Shown in pieces: positions 28,690 to 38,300 of a stretch of 64,000 nucleotides of DNA. Both the position numbers and the translations under genes were made by a program. Position 1 is the first letter of the stretch; each line of letters starts with the position of its first letter. Origin of the DNA: CAIVAT01 sp964525995 (GTDB lineage Bacteria > Bacteroidota > Bacteroidia > Bacteroidales > FEN-979); NCBI GenBank assembly GCA_964525995.1, contig CAZGIM010000019.1:1-64000 (forward strand), written 5' to 3'. The notes under the pieces are model-generated. The model searched no databases. It had not been told where the DNA came from and saw only the letters and a program-made list of their open reading frames with translations.

Positions 28690-29502
28690 ATGCTGATCGA
28701 TTGTTCTTCACCTCAGGTCATGGGAATCCTGAATATCACCCCCGATTCCTTTTACCATCACAGTCGGTTCACCGATCCGGCTGACCAGCTAAGGCAGGTC
28801 GAACGGATGTTGTCGGAAGGCGCCACGATCATCGATATCGGCGCAGTTTCGACCAGGCCGGGCGGCAAGCAGGTCGACGAGGCATGTGAACTCGAAAGGT
28901 TATTACCGGCTGTAAGACAGATCAGCCGCCATTTTCCGGAAGCGATGATTTCGGTCGACACCTACCGTGCTGCCGTAGCCCGCGCCGCTGTAGAGGAAGG
29001 CGCCACGGTAATCAACGATATTTACGGCGGCCGCTTTGACAAAGCAATGATCGAAACCGTAGCAAACCTGAATGTCCCGTATATTCTTATGCACATGAAG
29101 GGAACCCCTGAGAACATGCAGAACAATCCGGTTTATTCGGATGTAGTCGCTGAAGTGTCCTACTTTTTTGAACAACAGACTGCCCGCTGTAAAGAACATG
29201 GAATCCGCCAGGTGATCATTGATCCAGGTTTCGGATTTGGGAAGAGCGTGGCACATAACTATACTCTTCTGAATCATCTGGATGAACTCACCGCCCTGGG
29301 ATACCCATTGGTAGCCGGATTCTCCCGAAAATCGATGATCACCCGTACCCTCGACTGTACCCCGGAACAGGCGCTGAACGGCACTACCGTTCTGAACACC
29401 CTCGCGCTGACGAAAGGCGCCGATATCCTGAGGGTTCACGACGTAAAAGAGGCGGTGGAGGCAATCCGGTTATTTCGCGCGTTATCTGGTGAAATTGATT
29501 AA
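28690..29502 (+). CDS. folP: Dihydropteroate synthase
   Basis: 270 residues. Condenses p-aminobenzoate with dihydropterin pyrophosphate in folate synthesis. The pterin-site signatures are present: GILNITPDSF, IIDIGAVSTRPG, ISVDTYRAAVARAA, INDIYGGRFD, ILMHMKGTP and IIDPGFGFGK, with the final SRKSMITR loop. Length is standard. It is followed nine bases later by cdaA. Confidence 0.96.
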   Translation: MLIDCSSPQVMGILNITPDSFYHHSRFTDPADQLRQVERMLSEGATIIDIGAVSTRPGGKQVDEACELERLLPAVRQISRHFPEAMISVDTYRAAVARAAVEEGATVINDIYGGRFDKAMIETVANLNVPYILMHMKGTPENMQNNPVYSDVVAEVSYFFEQQTARCKEHGIRQVIIDPGFGFGKSVAHNYTLLNHLDELTALGYPLVAGFSRKSMITRTLDCTPEQALNGTTVLNTLALTKGADILRVHDVKEAVEAIRLFRALSGEID

Positions 29503-29511
29503 TTTTGCGGC

Positions 29512-30294
29512 ATGTTATTAGCCGGCCCATTCAGTTTACGGATCATCGATATCATCGATATCATCCTGTTCGCCATCCTGCTATATGAACTCTACAACCT
29601 GGTCAAAGGTACGGCAGCGATCAAGATTTTTATCGGGATGATCTCCATCTACATCATCTACAGGGTGGTAAAAATCCTGCAGATGCAATTGCTGACCGAA
29701 ATACTGGGACAGTTTATCAGTGTGGGGGTGATCGCGCTGATTGTGGTCTTTCAACCGGAGATCAGACAATTCCTGTTGATTCTTGGAAATACCCGGATCA
29801 TTAAAAACCAGCGGAAGAGGTTTCTGTTTTGGCACTTCAGAATCAACAATCCGGTGAATCTCAGTATCGGAAAGATCGTCAAGGCTTGTCAGAAAATGGC
29901 CGAGACCCGGACCGGCGCGCTGATTGTGATCACGCGGCAAAATGAGCTCGGACAGTACGTGGCTACCGGTCAACCGGTTGAAGCCACAATCTCTGAGGTG
30001 TTGCTCGAGACGATATTTTTCAAGAACAGTCCCCTTCATGATGGCGCCGTGATCATTACCGGAAACAATATCCGGGCTGCCCGTTGTATTTTGCCGGTAT
30101 CAAGCAGTCCAACCATTCCCTCTTACTACGGGCTACGCCACCGGGCCGCGGTCGGGATAACGGAAAAATCGGATGCCCTGGCCATCATCGTATCCGAAGA
30201 AACGGGCGACCTGGCTTACAGTCTGGATGGAAACCTGGCCGAAAATGTCACCCCCTCCGACCTGTCAGGTTTTCTCGAACGATTGTTTCAGTAG
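29512..30294 (+). CDS. cdaA: Diadenylate cyclase CdaA
   Basis: 260 residues. Makes cyclic di-AMP from two ATP. Three N-terminal membrane helices (about 10-90) anchor a DisA_N catalytic domain with the motifs SPLHDGAVIIT (DGA) and YGLRHRAAVGI (RHR), and SEETG near the end. It is the CdaA type. The regulator proteins found next to cdaA in Firmicutes are absent; here the partner is folP. It would link cell-wall and potassium homeostasis to this second messenger by family knowledge. Confidence 0.95.
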   Translation: MLLAGPFSLRIIDIIDIILFAILLYELYNLVKGTAAIKIFIGMISIYIIYRVVKILQMQLLTEILGQFISVGVIALIVVFQPEIRQFLLILGNTRIIKNQRKRFLFWHFRINNPVNLSIGKIVKACQKMAETRTGALIVITRQNELGQYVATGQPVEATISEVLLETIFFKNSPLHDGAVIITGNNIRAARCILPVSSSPTIPSYYGLRHRAAVGITEKSDALAIIVSEETGDLAYSLDGNLAENVTPSDLSGFLERLFQ

Positions 30295-30319
30295 AATCCT
30301 GCCTTTAATCATCTAGTCA

Positions 30320-30483
30320 GGCAGGAGGCAATAGGCAGGAGGCAATAGGCAGTAGGCAATATGGAAAATATATTTAAGGGATTAGCGAATTAGGGACTAG
30401 CGAATAGCGAATAGGAAGGTTCATTTCCCATTTTCAATTTTCAATTTTCAATTGTAATTCACTCATTCACTCATTCACTCAAT
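30320..30483. repeat. 14-bp tandem array and TCA/TGA tetramer tract
   Basis: Three 14-bp units (GGCAGGAGGCAATA, twice exact, third with one change) occupy 30320-30361. Then come reiterated words GCGAATTAGG/GCGAATAG (about 30380-30413), ATTTTCA words (30430-30452) and a 4-bp-phase tract ATTCACTC (30457-30483). The last tract runs into the pirin gene and, read on the minus strand, supplies its stop codon TGA at 30475-30477. No coding content. Confidence 0.75.
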
Positions 30484-31500
30484 TTTTGTTGGTTTCTCCT
30501 CAACGCCATCCTTGTACTTTGCAAACCTCCCCTTCTCCCTTGGGTGTATGTTATCGAGTCGCGGCCAGGGCCAGCCGCCGAACTCGGTGGCGCGGTAGTC
30601 GTTGAAAGCCTGCCGGATCTCCTCCTCCGAATTCATCACAAAAGGACCATATTGCACGACGGGTTCGTCGATCGGCACTCCCTGCAGCAGGAACAGCAAG
30701 CCTTCGGAAGCTCCGTTTTCGATATCCGCGTCCAATCCCGCTTTTATCTCAAAGGAGTGCATGGCAGTAATTGATGTTCCGGCAATGGTAAGTCTGTCGC
30801 CCCCATAAAAGTATAGGGTCCTCAATGCTTTCGGACCCGCCGCTGGCAGGGTCCACTTTGCACCGGGGTCCATCCGGATGATCCAGATAGCCACCTCGTT
30901 GCGTGGATCGGCTGCCCAGGAATCGGGAGCAGGAGCCAGAGCTGCGACATCACCGATCCTTCCTGCAATTACCTTGACATCCGTGGTTTTTCCTTTGTCA
31001 TCCGGGTATCTGTAAACCGGAATTTGCTCACTCCACATCATCTTGAAGTAGGGGTCGGCAAATTTCCGGGTTTTCGGGAGGTTCAGCCAGACCTGGAAAA
31101 GCTCAGTGGTGTTTCCTCCCTCCCTGTTGAGTAACGGAAACATCTCGCTGTGCTGAAGTCCCGACCCTGCCGTCATCCATTGCACGTCGCCCATGCCGTA
31201 CCGGCCGGCCTGACCGTGCGAATCGGAGTGATCGACAAATCCTTTCAGGACGATGGTCACCGTTTCAAATCCCCGGTGCGGGTGTTCCGGGAATCCGGGC
31301 ACTGTTGTACCATGGTACATCCGCCAACCGTCCCTGACCGTGAAATCCTGTCCGAGATTGCGTCCGGCCAGCGATGCAACAGGCCCCATCCGGTCATCCC
31401 CGGCAGGATAATAATCGAGGTGATGGGCGCAGAAAAGGAAGGGATTCCGAACTTCCCAGAGGAAGTCGAGGGGTTTGATATTGCTGATGGTGTTTTTCAT
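30475..31500 (-). CDS. Pirin family protein
   Basis: 341 residues, somewhat longer than most bacterial pirins. A bicupin fold; the N-terminal cupin carries the metal ligands in PEHPHRGFETVTIV, GFVDHSDSHG and GSGLQHSEMF. Pirins bind Fe and some have quercetinase activity; a cytoplasmic redox-sensing role is also proposed. No signal peptide is seen. The C-terminal tail (about residue 310 on) is charged and ends at a repeat-supplied stop codon. It stands alone; no regulator is adjacent. Confidence 0.92.
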   Translation of the reverse strand: MKNTISNIKPLDFLWEVRNPFLFCAHHLDYYPAGDDRMGPVASLAGRNLGQDFTVRDGWRMYHGTTVPGFPEHPHRGFETVTIVLKGFVDHSDSHGQAGRYGMGDVQWMTAGSGLQHSEMFPLLNREGGNTTELFQVWLNLPKTRKFADPYFKMMWSEQIPVYRYPDDKGKTTDVKVIAGRIGDVAALAPAPDSWAADPRNEVAIWIIRMDPGAKWTLPAAGPKALRTLYFYGGDRLTIAGTSITAMHSFEIKAGLDADIENGASEGLLFLLQGVPIDEPVVQYGPFVMNSEEEIRQAFNDYRATEFGGWPWPRLDNIHPREKGRFAKYKDGVEEKPTKIE

Positions 31501-31828
31501 TTGTTAAGAATTTTATATTTCATTGGTCACATGGAATATCCATTGTTATCATTCGCGATTTGCATAAACCTGATTCCTATGGATATTTCATGGTTTCGTT
31601 GTTTTGTGCGTTTTACATTATAAAGTCCACAATCCGAGGGCCATAAATCACGGGTAGGAACTCCAAGGCAAGCCCTGGACACCAATTCCGACGTAGCGCA
31701 GCGGGTTATTACATCTTCCTCATAGTACAGGATTTTTCGACTAACAAAATTTTTGCGCTTCGTTTAAAAAATTTGAGGCTCACCAATAAATCAGACATGA
31801 AAATTAAGGAAATTTTTCCATCCGCCTG
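31501..31828. other. Non-coding gap with an inverted repeat and an unexplained GC-richer block
   Basis: A 328-base gap upstream of pirin. At 31530-31543 and 31579-31592 there is an inverted pair (CATGGAATATCCAT with ATGGATATTTCATG, one mismatch) around a 35-base loop, a possible operator or transcript hairpin for pirin. About 31625-31740 is GC-richer than its surroundings and holds a minus-strand open stretch containing LYYEEDVITRCATSELVSR with no ATG. It could be a decayed mobile-element end; I do not recognise it. Confidence 0.4.
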
Positions 31829-32452
31829 TCAGCGTGTCGTACGTTTTTTGACCTCCCCGATGGAATTCATGGGAGCGTCGACGATAAACATGTTGATGAT
31901 CCATGCAGGAAGAGAACCTCCGGGGTTCACGTACCCTTCGAGTGTTACCTGTGTCAGGTTTGAACTCACCGGTTTCACGGTCCAGGTCTGACGATACTCA
32001 CTGATCCGGATCATATCCTTTGGCGACGGGGTGTCGACCCGGAGCGGCATTGCGGTTATCTTCCGGGTCCCGGTTTCCGGGTCGATGGTTACTTGGGCAT
32101 CGACAAATAATTCCCGGTCCGAAACCGGCCAGGGCATGTCGAAAATCAGGTGGTACCTGGCAAACCTGTTCTTCTCATAGCCAAGCACTTTGATCTGACT
32201 CAGACTTTTATCCCACCAGTCGGTGTTGTTTACATTTTCAATCAGGGCAAAGACCTTTTCGGCCGGGGCATTAATTTCGGCAATCCCTTTGTAGGCCTTG
32301 AGCGGCTTGTCTTTCACCTTCATTGTATAGATCCTGATCCCCTCTTTCTCTTTGGCAAATTCCCAGGATTGTGCCTGCAATGGAACTGAACAGCCGATGA
32401 TCGCCAGCAACATGGCGAAGCGCATGAACATTAAATTTTGCTGTCGGGTCAT
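31829..32452 (-). CDS. Exported START-domain protein
   Basis: About 208 residues. The chosen ATG (32452) gives a signal peptide ending VPLQAQ; ATG 32425 is equally possible and a longer frame to 32503 is less likely. Residues after the signal form a START/SRPBCC-type lipid-binding fold (KAYKGIAEINAPAEKVFALI, NVNNTDWWDKS, MPWPVSDRELF, LTQVTLEGYVNPGGSLPAW). Such domains hold lipids or hydrophobic ligands in a deep cavity. The periplasmic location and no operon partner leave the ligand unknown. Confidence 0.82.
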   Translation of the reverse strand: MTRQQNLMFMRFAMLLAIIGCSVPLQAQSWEFAKEKEGIRIYTMKVKDKPLKAYKGIAEINAPAEKVFALIENVNNTDWWDKSLSQIKVLGYEKNRFARYHLIFDMPWPVSDRELFVDAQVTIDPETGTRKITAMPLRVDTPSPKDMIRISEYRQTWTVKPVSSNLTQVTLEGYVNPGGSLPAWIINMFIVDAPMNSIGEVKKRTTR

Positions 32453-32649
32453 GAAGGTAGTATTAATACTGATTTTCCAGTTCCATACGATCGGGAGCAT
32501 CACCCGGTTCGTGATGCCTGACTATCTCGCCCATGATATTTGAATCTTCTTTTTTCTGACAAACGTTACAAAGCTGATTTTCTTATGACGTTATGACCAA
32601 ATGTTCATGATTTGATTGATGGTATTGTGTATGTTAAGCAAAAATAGAC

Positions 32650-33203
32650 AAATTTGTAACAGGTTTCTTGTTCAAATCCGCCGTTCCGCTTCTGAAGTTT
32701 CTGGAACGTAACAACATTAAGCTCAATCTGATTGCCGGTTGCAGCGGAGGAAGCATCATGACCGCGCTATTCGCCTCCGGTTATTCTCCCGATGACATTG
32801 TCAGAACGGTAGTGCCCGGACTCAAAAAAGACCTTTTTAAACCGAACTTCAGGGCTTTTGCCTCCATGGTACGACTTCCGTATTGTAAAATGGATAAAGG
32901 GTCGGCTCTGATCAAACCTGATACACTCCGGAAAAAATTCAGGGAGTATTTCGGCAACAGGCGCATCGAGGACCTCGGGATGAAAATCGTGCTGCAGGCA
33001 ACCGACTTCCAAACCGGCGAAGGGGTAGGAATTGAGACGGGCGATTTGGCCGATGGCGTCTATGCTTCTTCGGCATGATGTCGGTGAAGATCGAAGCGAG
33101 GGAATTTGCCCTCGAAAATACTATTGAAGAGCTGAAAAAGAAAAACAGCCAGATTGAATTTTGGTGTGGTGGTTGTCAGCAAGCTTCGTATGAGAGATTT
33201 CGG
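32650..33203 (+). pseudogene. Decayed patatin-like phospholipase
   Basis: An open segment from about 32650 to 33078 reads as the first half of a patatin: FKSAVPLLKFLERNNIK, then the nucleophile elbow LIAGCSGGSI (GxSxG), and ends at QTGEGVGIETGDLADGVY. The usual N-terminal GGGxRG oxyanion loop and an ATG are missing. After the stop at 33076 the frame changes (SVKIEAREFALENTIEEL), and it changes again near 33162, where another frame gives GVVVVSKLRMRDFG. The catalytic Asp (DGG/DGA) region has been lost. This is a gene remnant with a 5' truncation, an internal loss and at least two frame changes. Confidence 0.75.
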
Positions 33204-33210
33204 AAACAAC

Positions 33211-33240
33211 TGATTGATTGACTGATTGACTGATTGGCTG
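33211..33240. repeat. TGAN tetramer tract after the patatin remnant
   Basis: A 4-bp-phase run of TGAT/TGAC/TGAT words. It joins the last codons of the patatin remnant (stop TGA within it). It is the same family as the tracts at 30457, 43250, 44671 and 46011. Confidence 0.7.
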
Positions 33241-33442
33241 AAGTTTTTCCCGTAACGCATCACGTGTCATGGTTTCCACCCTGGGCTCATTCATGAAAAT
33301 TATGCGTACATTTGCACACCTTTAAAAAGAACTTAGTTCTTCTGATCCTTCCCGTCACCATCCCGATTGTTCAGAAAATCTATCTCCTTTCATTAAAGAC
33401 GGCTACGGGCCCTGCCTGCAGCAATATTTTGAACAAGATCTG

Positions 33443-35086
33443 ATGAGAAATTTATATCAAGGCTTTACCAAATGCCTGCTGGTCCAGACCAAATTCTCCG
33501 AATTCAGCTTCTGGAACTACCAGGATGTCTGCAACATCGTGGGTGCGAAATACCCGGCAGCGCCCCTCGGTCTCCTTACAGTCGCCGCCTTGCTTCCCCA
33601 GCACTGGACCTTCAGGCTGATCGACGAGAACGTAGAGCCGCTGTTGGACGAGCACCTGGTTTGGGCCGATATCGTTTGCACCGGAGGCATGCTGCCCCAG
33701 CAGAAGAGCATGCTTGAATTCATCGACCGGGCGCATGACCTGGGCCGCCTGGTGGTTGTTGGCGGGCCCGATCCCTCTTCGCAGCCCGATCTTTACCGGA
33801 AGGCCGATTTTCTGGTACTGGGCGAGGGTGAGATCACCATCCCCATGTTCCTGGCAGATCTGAAAAACGGGTTAATTTCAGGGGTCTATGATTCAACCGA
33901 GCGGGCCAACATGCTGGTTGCGGTTGTTCCGCGGTACGACCTGATCCGGTTCCGCAACTACATCATGATCGGCATGCAGTTTATCCGTGGATGTCCGTTC
34001 AACTGCGAATTCTGCGATGTAATCGAACTTTTCGGAAGGACCCCCCGCTTTAAATCCAACGAACAGATTCTGAAAGAACTGCAAACCTTGTATGACCTCG
34101 GATACCGGGGGCACATCGACATGGTCGACGACAATTTCATCGGCAACAAGAAAAAAGTCAAGGAGTTGCTTCGGGAGATCAAAAAATGGTCGGCGGAACA
34201 TAAGTACCCGTTCTACTTTACAACCGAAGCCTCCGTGAACCTTGCCGATGATGACGAACTGCTTCAGCTTATGCAGGATTGCGACTTCCGTTACGTTTTC
34301 CTGGGTATAGAGACCCCTGAAAACGACACCCTCGCCCTGAACAACAAGAACCAGAATGTGAACAGGCCGGTGACCGAAGCGGTCAAAAGGATCCTCTCCT
34401 ATGGAATAGTTTGCAACGGGGGCTACATCATCGGGTTCGACAGCGAAAGTGAACGGATAGCCTCGAATATGATCAACTCCATCCAGTCGTCGGGGATTTC
34501 GATGGCCATGGTCGGGTTGCTTTACGCGTTGCCCAATACCCAGCTCACCCGAAGACTGGAGGCCGAGGGAAGACTTTTTCATCTCGCGTCGCAAACAGTG
34601 AGCGACAGCGATATCGACCAGATGACAAGCGGGCTGAACTTTGTCACCCTAACCCCCCGTTCGGAGATCTTCAGGAATTACATCAAGGTCATTGATACCG
34701 TTTACAATCCTGCCCATTATTACGGGCGGGTCATCTATACCAGCCTCAACATCAGGCCCCGTTACCGGCACAAGCCGTCCTTCGGCACCTGGCTCATTTA
34801 CATGCGATCGTTTCTGAGGGTTTGTAAAGAGGCGGGATTCTCACGTTCGACCGGTTATCATTACTGGAAGATGTTTTTCACCATCATCTTCAGCAATCCA
34901 AAAGGCATCGAAGTGGCCGTGAACCTGGCTGCCATGTTCATCCACTTCAGAAAACAGAAAGAGTATATCGTTACTGCCACCAACCGGACCCTCATAGGTC
35001 TGTTGAATACCAACGAGCAGGCATTCAACGAAAGGATGACCGGCAGGCCACCCGCCAATGGAGGCAGGATCGGTCAGGCCGTCTGA
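33443..35086 (+). CDS. B12-binding radical SAM enzyme (DUF4070 type)
   Basis: 547 residues. The N-terminal part (about 10-150) is a cobalamin-binding Rossmann domain (PAAPLGLLTVAALLP, VVGGPDPSSQPD). A radical SAM barrel follows, with the [4Fe-4S] motif at C184, C188 and C191 (RGCPFNCEFCD), GHIDMVDDNF and FLGIETPENDT. The C-terminal 200 residues look like DUF4070, which occurs in HpnP-like hopanoid C-2 methylases and many relatives. The reaction is probably methylation of an unactivated carbon or a ring rearrangement; the substrate is unknown, since no hopanoid genes lie nearby. The gene is single, about 240 bases from the patatin remnant. Confidence 0.88.
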   Translation: MRNLYQGFTKCLLVQTKFSEFSFWNYQDVCNIVGAKYPAAPLGLLTVAALLPQHWTFRLIDENVEPLLDEHLVWADIVCTGGMLPQQKSMLEFIDRAHDLGRLVVVGGPDPSSQPDLYRKADFLVLGEGEITIPMFLADLKNGLISGVYDSTERANMLVAVVPRYDLIRFRNYIMIGMQFIRGCPFNCEFCDVIELFGRTPRFKSNEQILKELQTLYDLGYRGHIDMVDDNFIGNKKKVKELLREIKKWSAEHKYPFYFTTEASVNLADDDELLQLMQDCDFRYVFLGIETPENDTLALNNKNQNVNRPVTEAVKRILSYGIVCNGGYIIGFDSESERIASNMINSIQSSGISMAMVGLLYALPNTQLTRRLEAEGRLFHLASQTVSDSDIDQMTSGLNFVTLTPRSEIFRNYIKVIDTVYNPAHYYGRVIYTSLNIRPRYRHKPSFGTWLIYMRSFLRVCKEAGFSRSTGYHYWKMFFTIIFSNPKGIEVAVNLAAMFIHFRKQKEYIVTATNRTLIGLLNTNEQAFNERMTGRPPANGGRIGQAV

Positions 35087-35264
35087 TAAAACCGGCCGCC
35101 AGGGTCACCCCCCCAAAAAGATAACAAAACGACAGTTCAGCTTTGACCCGGGTTATAATAACTGAATGGAGGCAGGCAATCTGTGCACCTCAAATCCTTC
35201 AAGGATAAGAATTGAATATATGAAAAAAAAACGAATAATTTTCGCAATAAAATCAAATATTCAA

Positions 35265-35272
35265 TATCTTTG
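35265..35272 (+). promoter_or_regulatory. -7 promoter element of the 1484-residue gene
   Basis: TATCTTTG matches TAnnTTTG. TTTTCG at 35239-35244, about 20 bases upstream, could serve as a weak -33 element. The ATG is at 35333. Confidence 0.45.
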
Positions 35273-35332
35273 AAAAAATGATATCAGGAAAAAAATAACT
35301 GCATTAGCAGAACCCTCCTAAATTTCACAGCC

Positions 35333-38300
35333 ATGCTTTCATTGATAAGAAAACAGTATGGTTCCCTGCTGTTCATTGTATTAATTCTCATCAGCGGATC
35401 TTCCGTAACCGCTCAGCAGACCACCTTGTTAACGGAAAGTTTTGAGTCAGGATCCGGCGTGACACTGCCCGCCGGATGGGTGGTGGAACAGGTTAGCGGA
35501 ACCCAACCCGGTGTGACCGTCGTGACCGGCACTTCCTCGCCCACCATCACCGCCGCCTTTGACGGAGTGAAGTTTGTCAGCTATGGATCCGCCACCATTG
35601 CCGCAGGTTCCAGCCGGTTGAAAAGAACCCTGCCCGTAGTCACAACAAACACGACCTTTGCCATGGTCGACTTTGCATGGTATGAAGATCCAGCCTATCC
35701 GTCGAACCCGGATTCCGTGATCGTTCAATGGTCGACGGACGGTACAGCCTGGTTTAATGCTGGATCCTGTCAGCGGGTCAACGCGCAGGCAGGATGGAAG
35801 CGAAAGCATGTAATGCTCCCACCCGGAGCAAACGGTCAGCCGACCCTGTATGTCGCCTTTCTTTTTACGTCAGCAAACGGGAACAACTGTGCCCTGGACG
35901 ACGTGCATGTTACGGCCGGACCGTTACAGCCGGCCTTTGCTACGATCGGAACGGGAACGTTGTCATCTGCTTATCCTTTTCCCACCTCATGGATGGGTGG
36001 CCGTACGCAGATGCTCTTCACGGCTGCCGAACTGACAGACGCAGGAGTCACGGCCGGTAACATTACCTCGGTCGGATTTAATGTGATCACCTTTTCTTCG
36101 CAAGTCATGAACGGATTCAGTGTGAAAATGGGTCACACCTCTCTTACCAGTCTGTCGGCGGGATTTGTGAATGGTCTCACGGCATACTATACCAGCCCTT
36201 ATGCGGTTCCGGGTACAGGATGGCGCGACATTACCCTGGAAAGTCCTTTCGTCTGGAACGGGTCATCCAATGTCATTGTAGAAATATGTTATGCAAACAT
36301 TGCCTATACTGCCAATTCGCCGGTCTATGCAACAACCGTCACCGGGAAAACCGCCGGTCATTACGACGACAGTCAGACAGAATGCTCCACTACGACCTTC
36401 AATGCGCCGGCAAACCGGCCCAATATCCGCTTCGGTGTGCCGTCAATGTCCCAGGGCGCTCTGATGGGTTATGTACGGGATGCCGTCACCATGCTTCCGG
36501 TTGCCGGGGCTGTTGTCGTTTGTGGCACCAGGAGAGATACCTCCCGGGCCGATGGTTTTTACATTATTTATAACCTCCCTGCAGGGATGGTCAATGTATC
36601 TGCAATTGCTGCCGGCTATAGCAGCACCTCTGTGTCGCAAAGTATTTCCGCTGGTGCTGCGACGCAATCAGACATCCTGCTGACACCCGGCCCAAAGGTT
36701 GGAGGGGTGATCACCGATGCCTCGACCGGCGTTCCGATCATCGGTGCCACCATCACCATTGCCGGCACCACCTATACCATGTCGGTTTCAGGAGGTATGT
36801 ATCTGACCCCACCGCTCTCTCTTTTAGGTACACAAACGTTCGAGATCGAGAAAACGGGGTACGATCCTTATGCGGGGGTGATCTCATTCGTGCCGGGGAT
36901 TACAACCACGCTCAATGCAGCTCTTCTGCCGACTGCCTATCCGCCCGGTCCCATGATCGCCGCTTTGAACGGAACGCCAGGTACCTCCGTAAACCTCTCG
37001 TGGAGTGCTCCGCTGGGGATGTATCAGCTCATCGACGACGACGGCCTCCAGGATTCCCTTGCCGTCTGGGATTCGGCAGGCAACCTGAATGCCGTGAGAT
37101 TTACGCCGCTTGGCTGGCCCGCAAAAGTATCCGGAGGGAAAGTGAACCTCGGCCAGGCTACCAACTATCCTTCGAATGCCCCTCCGCTGACTCCCTTCAC
37201 TATGCTTGTTTACCTGGCCGACGGACCAATCGGCCTCCCGGGGACCCCGGCCGACAGTACAATGGTTACTCCAACAGGATTTGGATGGAACAGTTTTGCG
37301 TTCGCTGCCCCTGTCACCATTCAATCGGGCAGTTTCTACCTGGCCATGAAACAGGGCGGCATTCCTCCGCATGCCGCCGGTACCGGTGTTGATACCACCC
37401 TCGTCCGGCTGACCAGCTTTTCGCGTAACGCTGATGCCGGGAGCGCCTGGATGCCTTTCCCGGGAAATTTCATGATCCGGGCCATCGTGGAGGGATCAGG
37501 AGGCCCGTCGCCTTCCGACGGTCCATCTGACCGTGTTAAACGAAATACAGGGTTGATCATGAATACGAACGACGTTGAATCCCCGGCCGGATCGACCCAG
37601 GCAGGGCCAATGCACCAGCAAGGCTACAGTCAGGAACACGTCATCGCGACAGATACGGATCACCGGGGGGATGTACCATCGGCCGCACTGAATCCGATAT
37701 GGCAAATGCCCGGGAAAGATACCGACTGGGAACCAACCGGTTTGATGGTGAAGGGTAATCCCGGTGACCTGTCACTGGCGCCTTCTTACCAGGTCTGGCG
37801 GCTGCTCCAGGGCCAGGAGGGCAATCCGGCCCTCTGGATATCCGTCGCGACAACCGGCATGACCGTCGCCGTCGACAATGCCTGGCCAACGTTGCCTCCC
37901 AGACCCTACCGATGGGCAGTTAAAGCCGTTTATTCGCCTCCCGGGCAGCGTTACTCCTCTCCTTCCTTCTCCAATGTCATAGGAAAGAACTGGACTTCAA
38001 GCGTAACGGTATGCCTGAATATGAACTGCACTTTCGATTCAAAGGAGGGTTCCATTGTTAAGTTCACGAACATAGTATATCCCGATACAAGTTATCTCCT
38101 GATCACCGATACATCCGGATGTGTCCATTTCCCCACCATCTGGAACGGGAGTTATACGCTGCAGGTCATAAAATTTTCGTACCAGACCTGTACGTTGGCC
38201 GTTTTGGTTACAGGCGATACGACTCTTCATGTTTCTATGCTCCGGGAGGCTTTGCCACCGAGAGACCTTGCCGTTAATCCCAAGTCACTTCAGGCAACCT

